From Fimenecus sp900545625 (lineage in GTDB: Bacteria > Bacillota > Clostridia > Oscillospirales > Acutalibacteraceae), in NCBI GenBank assembly GCA_963931525.1, contig OZ007023.1, positions 1 to 64,000 of the forward strand: a stretch of 64,000 nt of DNA, in the 5' to 3' direction. Below, piece after piece: positions 1-8,678 of the stretch (the stretch's first letter is position 1; every line of letters starts with the position of its first letter). The translations under genes and the position numbers were made by a program. The notes under the pieces were generated by a model that worked only from the letters and a program-made list of their open reading frames with translations, was not told where the DNA came from and did not search any database.

Positions 1-855
1 ACATACGATCCATATACCGCCGACGATTTCCTGCATGATGTGTTCATGGATGAAGACCGTTACAACATCCTCAAGGCTCTCTTGCTGACGAAGAAGAATG
101 TGATCCTTCAAGGCGCACCGGGCGTCGGAAAAACCTTTGCAGCAAAGAGGCTTGCCTATTCTATCATGGGCGAGAAAGACACGAACCGCGTCAAGATGGT
201 GCAATTCCATCAGAGTTATAGCTACGAAGACTTTATCATGGGCTTCCGCCCCACGGAAACAGGCTTCGAGTTGAAGAAAGGCGTTTTCTATGAGTTCTGC
301 CGCAAGGCCGCAGAAGATGACCGTCCCTATTTCTTCATCATTGACGAGATCAACCGAGGCAACTTGAGCAAGATTTTTGGCGAGCTGTTCATGCTCATTG
401 AAAGCGATAAGCGCGGAGTTGAGTTGCAGCTTCTCTACGCGGACGAGCAGTTCTCCATTCCAAGCAATGTTTACATCATCGGCATGATGAACACCGCTGA
501 CCGAAGCCTTGCTATGCTGGACTATGCACTGCGCCGCCGTTTTGCGTTCTTTGAGATGACACCGGCATTTAACTCGTCTGGTTTCAGGGCATATAGGGCG
601 AAGATCAACAACCCGAAGTTCGACCGCCTGATTGCCACAGTGGAGCAGCTTAATGATGTGATAGCGAATGATGATTCGCTGGGCGAAGGTTTCTGCATCG
701 GCCATAGTTATTTCTGTACGAACACCACAGTCACAGACGATTGGATGAAGTCCGTGGTAGAGTTTGAGCTGATCCCGCTGCTCAAAGAATACTGGTTTGA
801 TGAAGCCGCAAAAGTCAAGGATTGGAGCCGTACTCTTCGTGAGGTGGTCAAATGA
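1..855 (+). CDS. mcrB: McrB-type AAA+ GTPase of a McrBC restriction system (5' partial)
   Basis: The reading frame is open to the left window edge, so this is the C-terminal part of McrB. McrB is the GTP-driven motor that binds modified DNA and works with the McrC nuclease. Visible signatures in order are the KKNVILQGAPGVGKTF Walker A, the FFIIDEINRGN Walker B, and MMNTADRS, the NTxD signature of McrB that separates it from ordinary AAA ATPases. The ALRRRF sensor/arginine-finger region follows. The N-terminal DNA-recognition domain lies outside the window, so the recognised modification cannot be guessed. The stop overlaps the mcrC start by 4 bases (ATGA), which implies translational coupling. 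A GTG at 40 is an apparent start, but the conserved sequence continues upstream of it, so I treat it as internal. Confidence 0.93.
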   Translation, partial: TYDPYTADDFLHDVFMDEDRYNILKALLLTKKNVILQGAPGVGKTFAAKRLAYSIMGEKDTNRVKMVQFHQSYSYEDFIMGFRPTETGFELKKGVFYEFCRKAAEDDRPYFFIIDEINRGNLSKIFGELFMLIESDKRGVELQLLYADEQFSIPSNVYIIGMMNTADRSLAMLDYALRRRFAFFEMTPAFNSSGFRAYRAKINNPKFDRLIATVEQLNDVIANDDSLGEGFCIGHSYFCTNTTVTDDWMKSVVEFELIPLLKEYWFDEAAKVKDWSRTLREVVK

Positions 856-1883
856 TTCCCATTCGCAACATCTACTATATGCTGGCCTATGCGTTCCAAG
901 TGTTGCACGAGCAAGGCTATAAGGATGTTGCCGCTGAGGATTTCCGAAACACCGCAGAGCTGCTGGCTGCTATCCTATGCAAAGGCGTGTCTGTTCAGAT
1001 TAAGCGGGGCTTATGCAGACAGTACATAACAAAGGAAGAGCCGCTGGCTTCCCCAAGAGGCAAGCTTGAAATTGGAGAATCCATCAAAACCCAAGTCCTT
1101 CGTAAAAAACAGCTCGTCTGCGCCTATGATGAGTTTTCAGTTAATGCCTATACAAATCGCATTATCAAAACAACAATGGCCGTCCTGCTCCGTGCAGATA
1201 TTGCCAAAGCGAGGAAGAAGGAAATCCGCAAGCTGCTTGTCTTCTTCGATGGCGTAGATACTTTGGACGCTCATAACATCAACTGGAACATCCAATATGA
1301 CCGCAATAATCAGACCTATCGGATGATAATTGAAATATGCCGGTTTGTTCTGAAAGGACTGCTGCAAACGACCGCAGACGGATCTACCCGTATTATGGAT
1401 TATGCGGATGACATGACAATGGCAAAGCTGTATGAGAAATTCATACTGGGCTATTATCAGCGGGAGCACCCGGACATTCGTGCGTATTCCCCGCAAATCG
1501 CTTGGCAAGTGACAGATGGGTACAGAACGCTTCTGCCTACCATGCAGTCCGACATCGTGCTTTCAAACAAGAAAGCTGGAAAAACGCTTATAATCGACGC
1601 AAAGTTCTACACGCACAATATGCAGATGAAAGCACCCTATATGACGCAAACGCTCCACTCAGGGAATTTGTATCAGATTTTCACATATGTCAAGAACTGG
1701 GATGCAGCGCCCGGAGAAACGGTAGCGGGGATGCTTCTATACGCCAAGACAGATGATGCCGTTCAGCCGGATGGAGATTACCAGATGAGCGGCAATCAGA
1801 TCAGCGTAAAAACGCTTGATATGAACTGCGAGTTCGCTGTGATCGCAGGACAGCTTGACACGATTGCAGAAAGGGTTAGATGA
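852..1883 (+). CDS. mcrC: McrC nuclease subunit of the McrBC system
   Basis: 343-residue McrC, the endonuclease partner of McrB. The N-terminal half has the McrC pattern (IPIRNIYYMLAYAF, then NAYTNRIIKT). The C-terminal PD-(D/E)xK core is seen as Asp234 in MQSDIVLS and Asp249-Ala-Lys251 in LIIDAKFY, so the catalytic residues look intact. The start codon overlaps the mcrB stop. The gap to hsdR is 33 bases, so one transcript is likely. Confidence 0.93.
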   Translation: MIPIRNIYYMLAYAFQVLHEQGYKDVAAEDFRNTAELLAAILCKGVSVQIKRGLCRQYITKEEPLASPRGKLEIGESIKTQVLRKKQLVCAYDEFSVNAYTNRIIKTTMAVLLRADIAKARKKEIRKLLVFFDGVDTLDAHNINWNIQYDRNNQTYRMIIEICRFVLKGLLQTTADGSTRIMDYADDMTMAKLYEKFILGYYQREHPDIRAYSPQIAWQVTDGYRTLLPTMQSDIVLSNKKAGKTLIIDAKFYTHNMQMKAPYMTQTLHSGNLYQIFTYVKNWDAAPGETVAGMLLYAKTDDAVQPDGDYQMSGNQISVKTLDMNCEFAVIAGQLDTIAERVR

Positions 1884-1916
1884 TAACACAGCAGATCGAA
1901 CAAAGGAGCAACAGAA

Positions 1917-4900
1917 ATGGCAGGATATTATACCGAATCAAATTACGAGAATGCAGTTCTCCAATTACTCAATGAAGGACTTGGCTACACCTATGTCTAC
2001 GGACCGGATGTAGAGCGTGATTATCACTCTCCGCTCTACGAGGATGTCCTGTTGCCCGCTTTACAGCGCATCAATAAGGGCTTGCCTCTGGATGCTATCA
2101 ATGAGGCCATTTACAAGCTCAAGAACTTTGAGTCCGGCTCACTGCTGCAAAAGAACATGACCTTTACCGACTATCTGCAAAACGGTATCTCTGTAAAATA
2201 CTTTGTAAATGGCGAGGAACGCTCCACCCTCGTCTACCTTGTTGATTTCAAAAATCCTGCCAATAACGACTTTACCGTTGCCAACCAGTGGACTTTCATC
2301 GAAAACTCCGAAAAACGCCCGGATGTCATTCTCTTCATCAATGGTCTTCCCCTTGTCGTAGTGGAGCTGAAATCTCCCTCCCGCGAAGAGACAGATGCTT
2401 CCGACGCATACCGCCAGCTCCGCAATTATATGTACGAGATCCCCTCCATGTTTATTTACAATGAGGTCTGCGTCATGAGCGATATGACCACCTCAAAGGC
2501 CGGAACCATCACCTCCGGTGAAGACCGCTTCATGGAGTGGAAAACAACGGACGGCAGCTACGAGAACACACAGTACGCAGCCTTTGACACCTTCTTTGAG
2601 GGACTGTTTGAGAAGAACCGATTCCTCGACATCCTGAAAAACTTTATCTGCTTCAATGTGGACGGCGAGAAAACATTCAAAGTGCTTGCCGCCTACCATC
2701 AGTATTTTGCCGTCAAGAAGGCGATTGCTTCCACTCAAAAGGCAACCGTCACAGATGGCAAAGGCGGTGTGTTCTGGCACACGCAGGGCAGCGGAAAATC
2801 GCTGTCTATGGTGTTCTATGCCCACTATCTGCAAGAGGCATTGGAAAGCCCGACAATCGTTGTGATCACAGACCGAAACGACTTGGATGACCAGCTCTAC
2901 GGCCAGTTTGCCCGCTGCAAGGATTTCTTACGCCAAACGCCGCAACACGCTCAAAGCCGAACCCACCTGAAAGAGCTGCTTGCAAACCGTCAGGCTAACG
3001 GCATCATCTTCACTACCATGCAGAAGTTTGAGGAAAGCGGTGAGCCTCTTTCTGAGCGTCGGAATATCATCGTCATGGCGGATGAGGCGCACCGCAGTCA
3101 ATACGGATTAACAGAGAAAGTTGTAGTGCGCCAGAAGGAAGACGGCGAGGTCGAAGCAAAGACAATTATCGGCACTGCCCGGATTATTCGTGATAGTCTT
3201 CCGAACGCTACATACATTGGCTTCACTGGTACTCCCATCTCCTCTAAAGATCGGAGCACCCGTGAGGTGTTCGGTGATTATATCGACATTTACGATATGA
3301 CTCAGGCAGTTGAGGACGGAGCGACCAGACCGGTTTACTATGAAAGCCGTGTCATCCATCTCAAGCTTGATGAAAAGACGCTGCATCTTATTGACGATGA
3401 GTATGACCTGATGGCAGAGAATGCCGATCCTTATGTTATCGAAAAGAGCAAGAAGGAACTTGGCCAGATGGAGGCAATTCTGGGGGCTGACCAGACGATC
3501 CGTTCTCTGGTGGACGATATTCTCGACCATTACGAAAACTATCGTGCCAATATCCTGACTGGCAAGGCGATGATTGTTGCCTACTCCCGTCCCATCGCCA
3601 TGAAGATATACAAGCGGATTTTAGAGTTGCGTCCTGCTTGGACGGAAAAGGTCGCAGTTGTCATGACGCAGGGCAACAACGATCCCGAAGAGTGGCGTGA
3701 AGTAATCGGCAATAAGGCTCACAAAGAAGATATGGCGAGAAAGTTCAAAGACAACGACTCGCCGCTTAAAATCGCTATCGTTGTGGATATGTGGTTGACC
3801 GGCTTTGATGTTCCTTCCCTTGCCACAATGTATGTCTATAAGCCGATGGCCGGTCACAACCTCATGCAGGCTATCGCTCGTGTCAACCGCGTTTTCAAGG
3901 ACAAGGAAGGCGGCTTGGTTGTTGACTATGTGGGCATCGCTGCTGCGCTGAAACAGGCTATGAATGACTATACGGCGCGGGACAAGAAGAACTACGGTGA
4001 CACGGATGTCAGCAAGGCTGCATATCCGAAATTCCTTGAGAAACTGTCCGTGTGCCGTGACCTATTCTACGGTTATAACTACGATAAGTTCATGACTGGA
4101 ACTGACCTTGATAAGGCGAAGGCGATTACCGGGGGTGTCAACTACATTCTCGGCAAGAGCGTCGCAGAGCAAGACCTTCCCGACAAGGAGAAGACGCAAA
4201 ATATCTACATCAAGGAGGCTTTGCTTCTCAAACAGGCACTTTCGCTGTGCGGTAGCTTGGTAGATGAAAAGACACGCTTTGAAGCAGCATTCTTTGAATC
4301 TGTCCGAACGATGATTGTCCGGCTTCTGTCCGGTGGTACGGGTAAGAAGTTTACGCTGCCGGAAGTAAACGAGCGGATCAATGAGCTGCTGAAACACAGT
4401 ATCAAGAGCGAGGGCGTAATCAATCTTTTCTCGGATGTGAAGGCGGAGTTTTCGCTGTTCGATCCGAAGTTCCTTGAAGAGATTGCCAACATGAAGGAGA
4501 AAAACCTTGCTGTTGAACTCTTGAAAAAGCTGATTGCCGAACAGGTGTCGGTTTACCGGCGAACTAATATTGTCAAATCGGAGAAGTTTTCTGAACTTAT
4601 TCAGGGTGCAATGAACCGATACCTGAATGGGATGCTGACCAATGAGGAAGTCATTCAGGAGCTTTTGAAGCTTGCCAAAGAAATTGCCGATGCAAACGCA
4701 GAGGGCGAAAAGCTGGGATTGACCGCCGACGAGCTTGCATTCTACGATGCCCTGACCAAGCCCCAAGCCATCAAAGACTTCTACGAACATGACGAACTGA
4801 TTGCAATTACAAAAGAGCTGACCGATCTGCTCCGTAAGAACCGGACAATAGACTGGCAGAAGAAAGAAAGCGCCAGAGCCGGTATGCGCCGGTTGGTCAA

Positions 4901-5006
4901 GCGCCTTCTCAAAAAACACAAATACCCGCCAGAGGGCATGGATGACGCAGTTCAGACCGTGATGAGCCAATGTGAAATGTGGACGGATAATGTAATGACT
5001 GTGTGA
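1917..5006 (+). CDS. hsdR: Type I restriction enzyme R subunit (HsdR)
   Basis: 1029 residues, full length for HsdR. It is the ATP-dependent translocase and nuclease of a type I system and needs HsdM and HsdS partners. The N-terminal nuclease shows Asp136 (RPDVILF) and Glu150-Leu-Lys152 (VVVELKSP). The SF2 motor shows Walker A HTQGSGKS near residue 288, DEAH at 389-392, and GFTGTP and ARVNR motifs further on. A ribosome-binding site AAGGAG precedes ATG 1917. No hsdM or hsdS is visible between here and the hairpin at 7129, so they may lie upstream of the window. The position directly behind mcrBC is unusual. Confidence 0.95.
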   Translation: MAGYYTESNYENAVLQLLNEGLGYTYVYGPDVERDYHSPLYEDVLLPALQRINKGLPLDAINEAIYKLKNFESGSLLQKNMTFTDYLQNGISVKYFVNGEERSTLVYLVDFKNPANNDFTVANQWTFIENSEKRPDVILFINGLPLVVVELKSPSREETDASDAYRQLRNYMYEIPSMFIYNEVCVMSDMTTSKAGTITSGEDRFMEWKTTDGSYENTQYAAFDTFFEGLFEKNRFLDILKNFICFNVDGEKTFKVLAAYHQYFAVKKAIASTQKATVTDGKGGVFWHTQGSGKSLSMVFYAHYLQEALESPTIVVITDRNDLDDQLYGQFARCKDFLRQTPQHAQSRTHLKELLANRQANGIIFTTMQKFEESGEPLSERRNIIVMADEAHRSQYGLTEKVVVRQKEDGEVEAKTIIGTARIIRDSLPNATYIGFTGTPISSKDRSTREVFGDYIDIYDMTQAVEDGATRPVYYESRVIHLKLDEKTLHLIDDEYDLMAENADPYVIEKSKKELGQMEAILGADQTIRSLVDDILDHYENYRANILTGKAMIVAYSRPIAMKIYKRILELRPAWTEKVAVVMTQGNNDPEEWREVIGNKAHKEDMARKFKDNDSPLKIAIVVDMWLTGFDVPSLATMYVYKPMAGHNLMQAIARVNRVFKDKEGGLVVDYVGIAAALKQAMNDYTARDKKNYGDTDVSKAAYPKFLEKLSVCRDLFYGYNYDKFMTGTDLDKAKAITGGVNYILGKSVAEQDLPDKEKTQNIYIKEALLLKQALSLCGSLVDEKTRFEAAFFESVRTMIVRLLSGGTGKKFTLPEVNERINELLKHSIKSEGVINLFSDVKAEFSLFDPKFLEEIANMKEKNLAVELLKKLIAEQVSVYRRTNIVKSEKFSELIQGAMNRYLNGMLTNEEVIQELLKLAKEIADANAEGEKLGLTADELAFYDALTKPQAIKDFYEHDELIAITKELTDLLRKNRTIDWQKKESARAGMRRLVKRLLKKHKYPPEGMDDAVQTVMSQCEMWTDNVMTV

Positions 5007-5059
5007 CTATTCATCGTCTACTGTTCGTTATCAACGCTATGCCTCGAAAGGAACATAAT

Positions 5060-6511
5060 ATGGATGTCCGCGAAACAACAGAGCTGGATGAAGATGAGCG
5101 CATTATCACGATTGCAGATGGCAGCGATACTGGAATCGTCAATGCTCAAGTCCCCGAAGCAGATATAATAAGGTATAAAGACAGCACCTATGAGATTATT
5201 TCTAAGATTGCCTATTTGATTGGTGTGCCAAAGCGGATTTTTGAGAATGAGCACGAGCCGCCGAAAATGGAAGTTTATGAACGGCTTGAACAGGACAAGG
5301 CGGCTCGGATAATCCGACACCTTTGCATTATCCGAACGGCCATAGAGCGGAATTTCAAACACATCAATGAAAAGATGCGGTTTGACTATACTTCAATTTA
5401 CAATCTCCCTGAATATATTCCGCCAGCCAGCATGACACAGCTCAGTGCTGATGGAGTCAATTTTGTCCGAAAGAGCAGCAAAAAACTTTGCCATCATGTT
5501 ATTGAGATCAACAAGTTGATAGCTGATAGGATTAACAACTGCAAAAAGCTATTTCCTCTTTGGCTAAATTGGCAATATGTAAAAAATCTTTTTGTGATGC
5601 CCAATGGTCTAACAGAGGATGGGACAAAGGCCGCTGCGGATATTTACTACTCGCATTTACTTTTCTATCCGTATCAGGTTTATATCAACTGGACTCCTAA
5701 AGAAGAAGGGAACATTCTCTATAACGACAAGAAATTTGTCACCTTGCTCTACCAATGGAATAATGACTATTTCACAGAATATAGCAAGGTATCAGATGCA
5801 GGGAGCTATGTTAAGGGAAGCATCTATGAGTTTATAGAAAGCAGCGAGAAAGTTGTCATCGTGGTAGATTGCGAAAATTCAGACCCATACAAACTTTGTG
5901 CAACGCTGAGGAATCTTGACCGTCAATATACAAAGAAGATTTCTTCAATCATCTTGTTTGATGATGTTCATGCTGCATCTGCGTGGCGCATTTTGGAGAG
6001 CTTCACCGCAATCCCTGTTGAGCACATGATGATCGAACGAGTGAAGCAAAATAAATCCCTTGTTGATGTGATGCTCATTTCAAGAACCTGTCAGGAACAC
6101 TATAAAAACAATGTGGATTCCTTCATCCTTGTGTCAAGCGACTCGGACTACTGGGGGCTGATTTCGTCTCTGCAAGATGCCCGTTTTCTTGTCATGATCG
6201 AACGGGAGAGCTGCGGGCCAGACTTGAAAAATGCACTTTCAGATGCCGGAATATTCTACTGCTACATAGATGACTTCTATTCAGGGAATACCGAAGACAT
6301 CAAGCAAGGCGCACTCTTTAAGGAGATGTATCGGTACATCGACAATGCCGTCAGACTCAACATATTTGAGATGTTTGATGAAGCAATACGCACAACACGG
6401 ATTGAAATGAGTTCAGCAGAAAAACAGCAATTCATTTCTCAATATGTGAAAACGATGCAGATGAGGATCACCGACAGTGGCGATGTGGTCTTGGAGTTCA
6501 AGCGAAAATAA
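5060..6511 (+). CDS. NYN-domain (PIN-like) putative ribonuclease in the defence operon
   Basis: The first in-frame start is a GTG at 5003 overlapping the hsdR stop, but ATG 5060 has AGGAA six bases upstream, so I choose 5060 (483 residues). A NYN/LabA-like nuclease fold covers about residues 263-408. Candidate metal-binding acids are Asp270 and Asn273 (VVDCEN), Asp336 (LVDVML), and Asp361 and Asp363 (SSDSDY). All expected acidic positions of the fold are present. The N-terminal ~260 residues are not recognised. Known NYN proteins cleave or bind RNA. Its place behind hsdR suggests a defence effector, which is inference. It could instead be an unrelated passenger. Confidence 0.75.
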   Translation: MDVRETTELDEDERIITIADGSDTGIVNAQVPEADIIRYKDSTYEIISKIAYLIGVPKRIFENEHEPPKMEVYERLEQDKAARIIRHLCIIRTAIERNFKHINEKMRFDYTSIYNLPEYIPPASMTQLSADGVNFVRKSSKKLCHHVIEINKLIADRINNCKKLFPLWLNWQYVKNLFVMPNGLTEDGTKAAADIYYSHLLFYPYQVYINWTPKEEGNILYNDKKFVTLLYQWNNDYFTEYSKVSDAGSYVKGSIYEFIESSEKVVIVVDCENSDPYKLCATLRNLDRQYTKKISSIILFDDVHAASAWRILESFTAIPVEHMMIERVKQNKSLVDVMLISRTCQEHYKNNVDSFILVSSDSDYWGLISSLQDARFLVMIERESCGPDLKNALSDAGIFYCYIDDFYSGNTEDIKQGALFKEMYRYIDNAVRLNIFEMFDEAIRTTRIEMSSAEKQQFISQYVKTMQMRITDSGDVVLEFKRK

Positions 6512-6527
6512 GCGGAGGAGTAAAATT

Positions 6528-7127
6528 ATGATGGATGAATTATGGCGTGAAGAGGAAAAGAAAACATTAGAGAGTATTGCCAAGCTGACCGAATTGGGAA
6601 AAGTCAAATGGGAATGCGTAGAATACAATCCGCTGTGTTTCATGAATGAGGACAAGGTGGATGAAACCTCTGCTTATTTGTGCCAGATGTTTACTCTGAC
6701 AGCGGAAATCGGTGGGATGCCTTACGAGCTTGAAATAGCCGAATACATTACCGTACCTGACGGGAAGGGCGATATTGCGCTTACCTTAACACGAGATGTC
6801 CCTGATGATTTTATGAAGATTGATTCCATACTGTCCAGTGATGTTGATGAATATGAAAACTGTGAGCCGAGCGAGATAGGTAAACGATACAAAAATGATC
6901 CTGCCATGCGGCTAACAGAAGCCATCGTCCCCGTAGTAATTGAGTCCGAAGCTGTTCAAGGCACTTTTGAATGGGCTAGGTTCATCAATGAAAATGGAAT
7001 TGCAGATGAGATTCTTAATCATCCAGTGGTTCGGCTTGCCGAAAAGCTGTTTAATAAACATCGTCTCCTCGACTACCACCGGATTCTTTTCGACATCCCT
7101 TATAGGGATAAATTGATCTCAGAATAA
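6528..7127 (+). CDS. Unknown protein, last gene of the defence operon
   Basis: 199 residues from ATG 6528, chosen because GGAGGAG lies directly upstream at 6515-6521. I do not recognise the family. It is acidic and soluble with no membrane segment or signal peptide, and has no motif I can name. It starts 16 bases after the NYN gene and is followed at once by a terminator hairpin, so it is the last cistron. An immunity or specificity partner of the NYN protein is one possibility, from position only. Confidence 0.7.
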   Translation: MMDELWREEEKKTLESIAKLTELGKVKWECVEYNPLCFMNEDKVDETSAYLCQMFTLTAEIGGMPYELEIAEYITVPDGKGDIALTLTRDVPDDFMKIDSILSSDVDEYENCEPSEIGKRYKNDPAMRLTEAIVPVVIESEAVQGTFEWARFINENGIADEILNHPVVRLAEKLFNKHRLLDYHRILFDIPYRDKLISE

Positions 7128-7128
7128 A

Positions 7129-7169
7129 GACTAAGCCGCAGTCCCCACAATGGGAACTGCGGCTTAGTC
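7129..7169. terminator. Strong terminator hairpin ending the defence operon
   Basis: Two 19-base arms with one mismatch (left arm starts GACTAAGCCGCAG) and a CAA loop, two bases after the stop of the last operon gene. There is no long T tract, so termination is inferred from stem strength. It lies between convergent genes and may act on both strands. Confidence 0.75.
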
Positions 7170-7194
7170 AATTCATTGCTGGCTAATTACCAGA

Positions 7195-7716
7195 TTATAT
7201 GTTTTCTACCACAAGCGTTATGGGATTGATGACACGCACCGGCTTACCCTGCTGTTGCGCATACTGTACGGTTTTCCCTGTGCCACTCGGTTTACCGTTC
7301 CATACTGCAATAATGTAATCAGCCTGGTCCACCATATAACGATTGCGCTTGTGCATACAATCCGGGGTATAACGCTGCTGCAAAAGCGTTTCTTTGTCGC
7401 ATTTGGAGGCTATATCGAAGTACCGATTCCTGAGCGCCTCGCTCCATTTCTCAGCTTGTGTTTCGCAAGGGATGGCACACTCAAGCGTAATGCCATTATA
7501 AGCCGATTTCAAGCCAAGGACGATCTCAGCCGCAAACATATCAACGCCGATTGCCATACCGGTGATAAAGTGCGTAACACCATTCTCTTCAATCTGCCTG
7601 ATTATTTCATTTCTGAGCTTCTGCTTGAGTGCAATACATCTTTCGTCTGCCTCATTGAATCCAAACGGGATGCTCTTGGGTCTGTGGCCGGTAAATGCAC
7701 ATTTCTTTGTCTTCAT
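7195..7716 (-). CDS. SLOG-family protein (DUF1273/YpsA-like)
   Basis: 173 residues. It has the SLOG Rossmann-like pattern: KKCAFTGHRP at the N terminus, HFITGMAIGVDMFAAE in the middle, and ADYIIAVWNGKPSGTG near the end. SLOG proteins are proposed to bind nucleotide-derived ligands, and several sit in defence or mobile loci. The role here is not known. The start is ATG 7716 with GGAGAG nine bases upstream. It is convergent with the defence operon. Confidence 0.8.
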   Translation of the reverse strand: MKTKKCAFTGHRPKSIPFGFNEADERCIALKQKLRNEIIRQIEENGVTHFITGMAIGVDMFAAEIVLGLKSAYNGITLECAIPCETQAEKWSEALRNRYFDIASKCDKETLLQQRYTPDCMHKRNRYMVDQADYIIAVWNGKPSGTGKTVQYAQQQGKPVRVINPITLVVENI

Positions 7717-7820
7717 ATCTCATCTCTCCAACTATGTGTTTTAGCGTTATTCTCATTCGTTTATCCATAGTATAGCATGAAGAGATGCAGAAGTCAGTCG
7801 AAATACGCGGTAAAAGAAAA

Positions 7821-7843
7821 AACTGCGCCGAATGAGCGCAGTT
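7821..7843 (-). terminator. Terminator of the XRE regulator gene
   Basis: Arms AACTGCGC and GCGCAGTT followed on the minus strand by a run of six T. It lies 13 bases after the stop of the XRE gene. Confidence 0.75.
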
Positions 7844-7855
7844 CAATGACGAATG

Positions 7856-8203
7856 TTATTTTTCATTCTCTTTTTCTTGACGGATCAGGAGTTCAACTAT
7901 TTGGAGAATGCGATTTTGAGCATCAACCGAAAGGGTGCCCAATTCATTCGAGAGCTGTGTTGCCTTATACTCTGTCGTGTGGTCGAGTACATCACAGAAG
8001 ATGGCATCCGCAGATACCTCAAGAGCGTTAAGCAACAATATCAAATTTTCACAACGGGGAAAAGATGCGCCTCGTTCTAAGGTTGAAATATAGTTTGCAG
8101 TGAATCCGGTCTTTTCGGCAAACTCTTCCTGCGTAAGACCGAGGCGTTCGCGGCACTGCTTGATCCGCTTGCCTATTCGCTTATCTATCATGACAACTAC
8201 CAT
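7856..8203 (-). CDS. XRE-family helix-turn-helix regulator
   Basis: About 115 residues. The N-terminal HTH (IGKRIKQCRERLGLTQEEFAEKTGFTANYISTLERG) is a classic XRE/Cro fold. The C-terminal ~50 residues are probably for dimerisation. The start is uncertain: ATG 8203 (MVVVMIDK) has a purine-rich site very close, while ATG 8191 (MIDKRIGK) fits the domain best, and the frame extends to 8248. It probably controls neighbouring mobile or defence genes, but I saw no operator. Confidence 0.85.
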   Translation of the reverse strand: MVVVMIDKRIGKRIKQCRERLGLTQEEFAEKTGFTANYISTLERGASFPRCENLILLLNALEVSADAIFCDVLDHTTEYKATQLSNELGTLSVDAQNRILQIVELLIRQEKENEK

Positions 8204-8327
8204 GCCCTTTTCTGTATCGTTCATAGTAATTATATGGACAAGCGACACAGTTATACAGAAACGCTAATCCACTCTCAATGTATTAGCGACATAGTGCGGG
8301 CAAAATTCGTGAAAGAATCACAAAAAA

Positions 8328-8369
8328 AGAGCCTCAGCCGACACCCGCAAGGGCATCGACCGAGGCTCT
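8328..8369 (-). terminator. Terminator at the end of the ICE-1 transfer operon
   Basis: Arms AGAGCCTC and GAGGCTCT enclose a partly paired middle and are followed on the minus strand by seven T. It sits about 120 bases beyond the last small gene of the ICE-1 operon (stop at 8493). The stretch 8370-8492 holds nothing else I can support. Confidence 0.85.
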
Positions 8370-8492
8370 TCGCTTTTGATAGAAAATCGACCTTTATTCT
8401 GACATTTCGGGCATTTGGAGCGTAGACGGGAAAACATACGGAGCTACACTTCATCTCTGCTCAGAGGGCAGGAAATCAGCGATTTTCAACCT

Positions 8493-8678
8493 TTAATCCG
8501 ACAGATTTTGGTTTTGTCCCGAGCGCTTGGAAAAGTAATGCGGACAGGCGATGATAACGGCGCGGAAGCTCTGCTTGCAAGGATGAACACAGCGGCGGCA
8601 CAGGTCATTGTATTTGCGGCGACCGTCGCTGCCTAAAAAGAAGCTCCATTCGAGCTTCCATTTCTTACTCCGGCTCAT
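8493..8678 (-). CDS. Small cysteine-containing ICE protein
   Basis: 61 residues, basic, with a C-x3-C-x3-C cluster (LCRRCVHPCKQSF) and one later Cys, so a metal site is possible. Its ATG overlaps the stop of the ArdA-fusion gene as ATGA, which supports real, coupled translation. I recall similar small proteins at this place in Tn1549-like elements but cannot name a family. It is the last gene before the operon terminator. Confidence 0.7.
   Translation of the reverse strand: MSRSKKWKLEWSFFLGSDGRRKYNDLCRRCVHPCKQSFRAVIIACPHYFSKRSGQNQNLSD

Noticed and set aside
5003..5059. GTG start at the hsdR stop for the NYN gene
   Set aside because: The overlap is tempting for coupling, but ATG 5060 has the only good ribosome-binding site.
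8415..8636. 73-residue plus-strand frame opposite the small Cys protein
   Set aside because: It is opposite a coupled minus-strand gene with ATGA overlap, has no good ribosome-binding site, and starts beside the minus-strand terminator.
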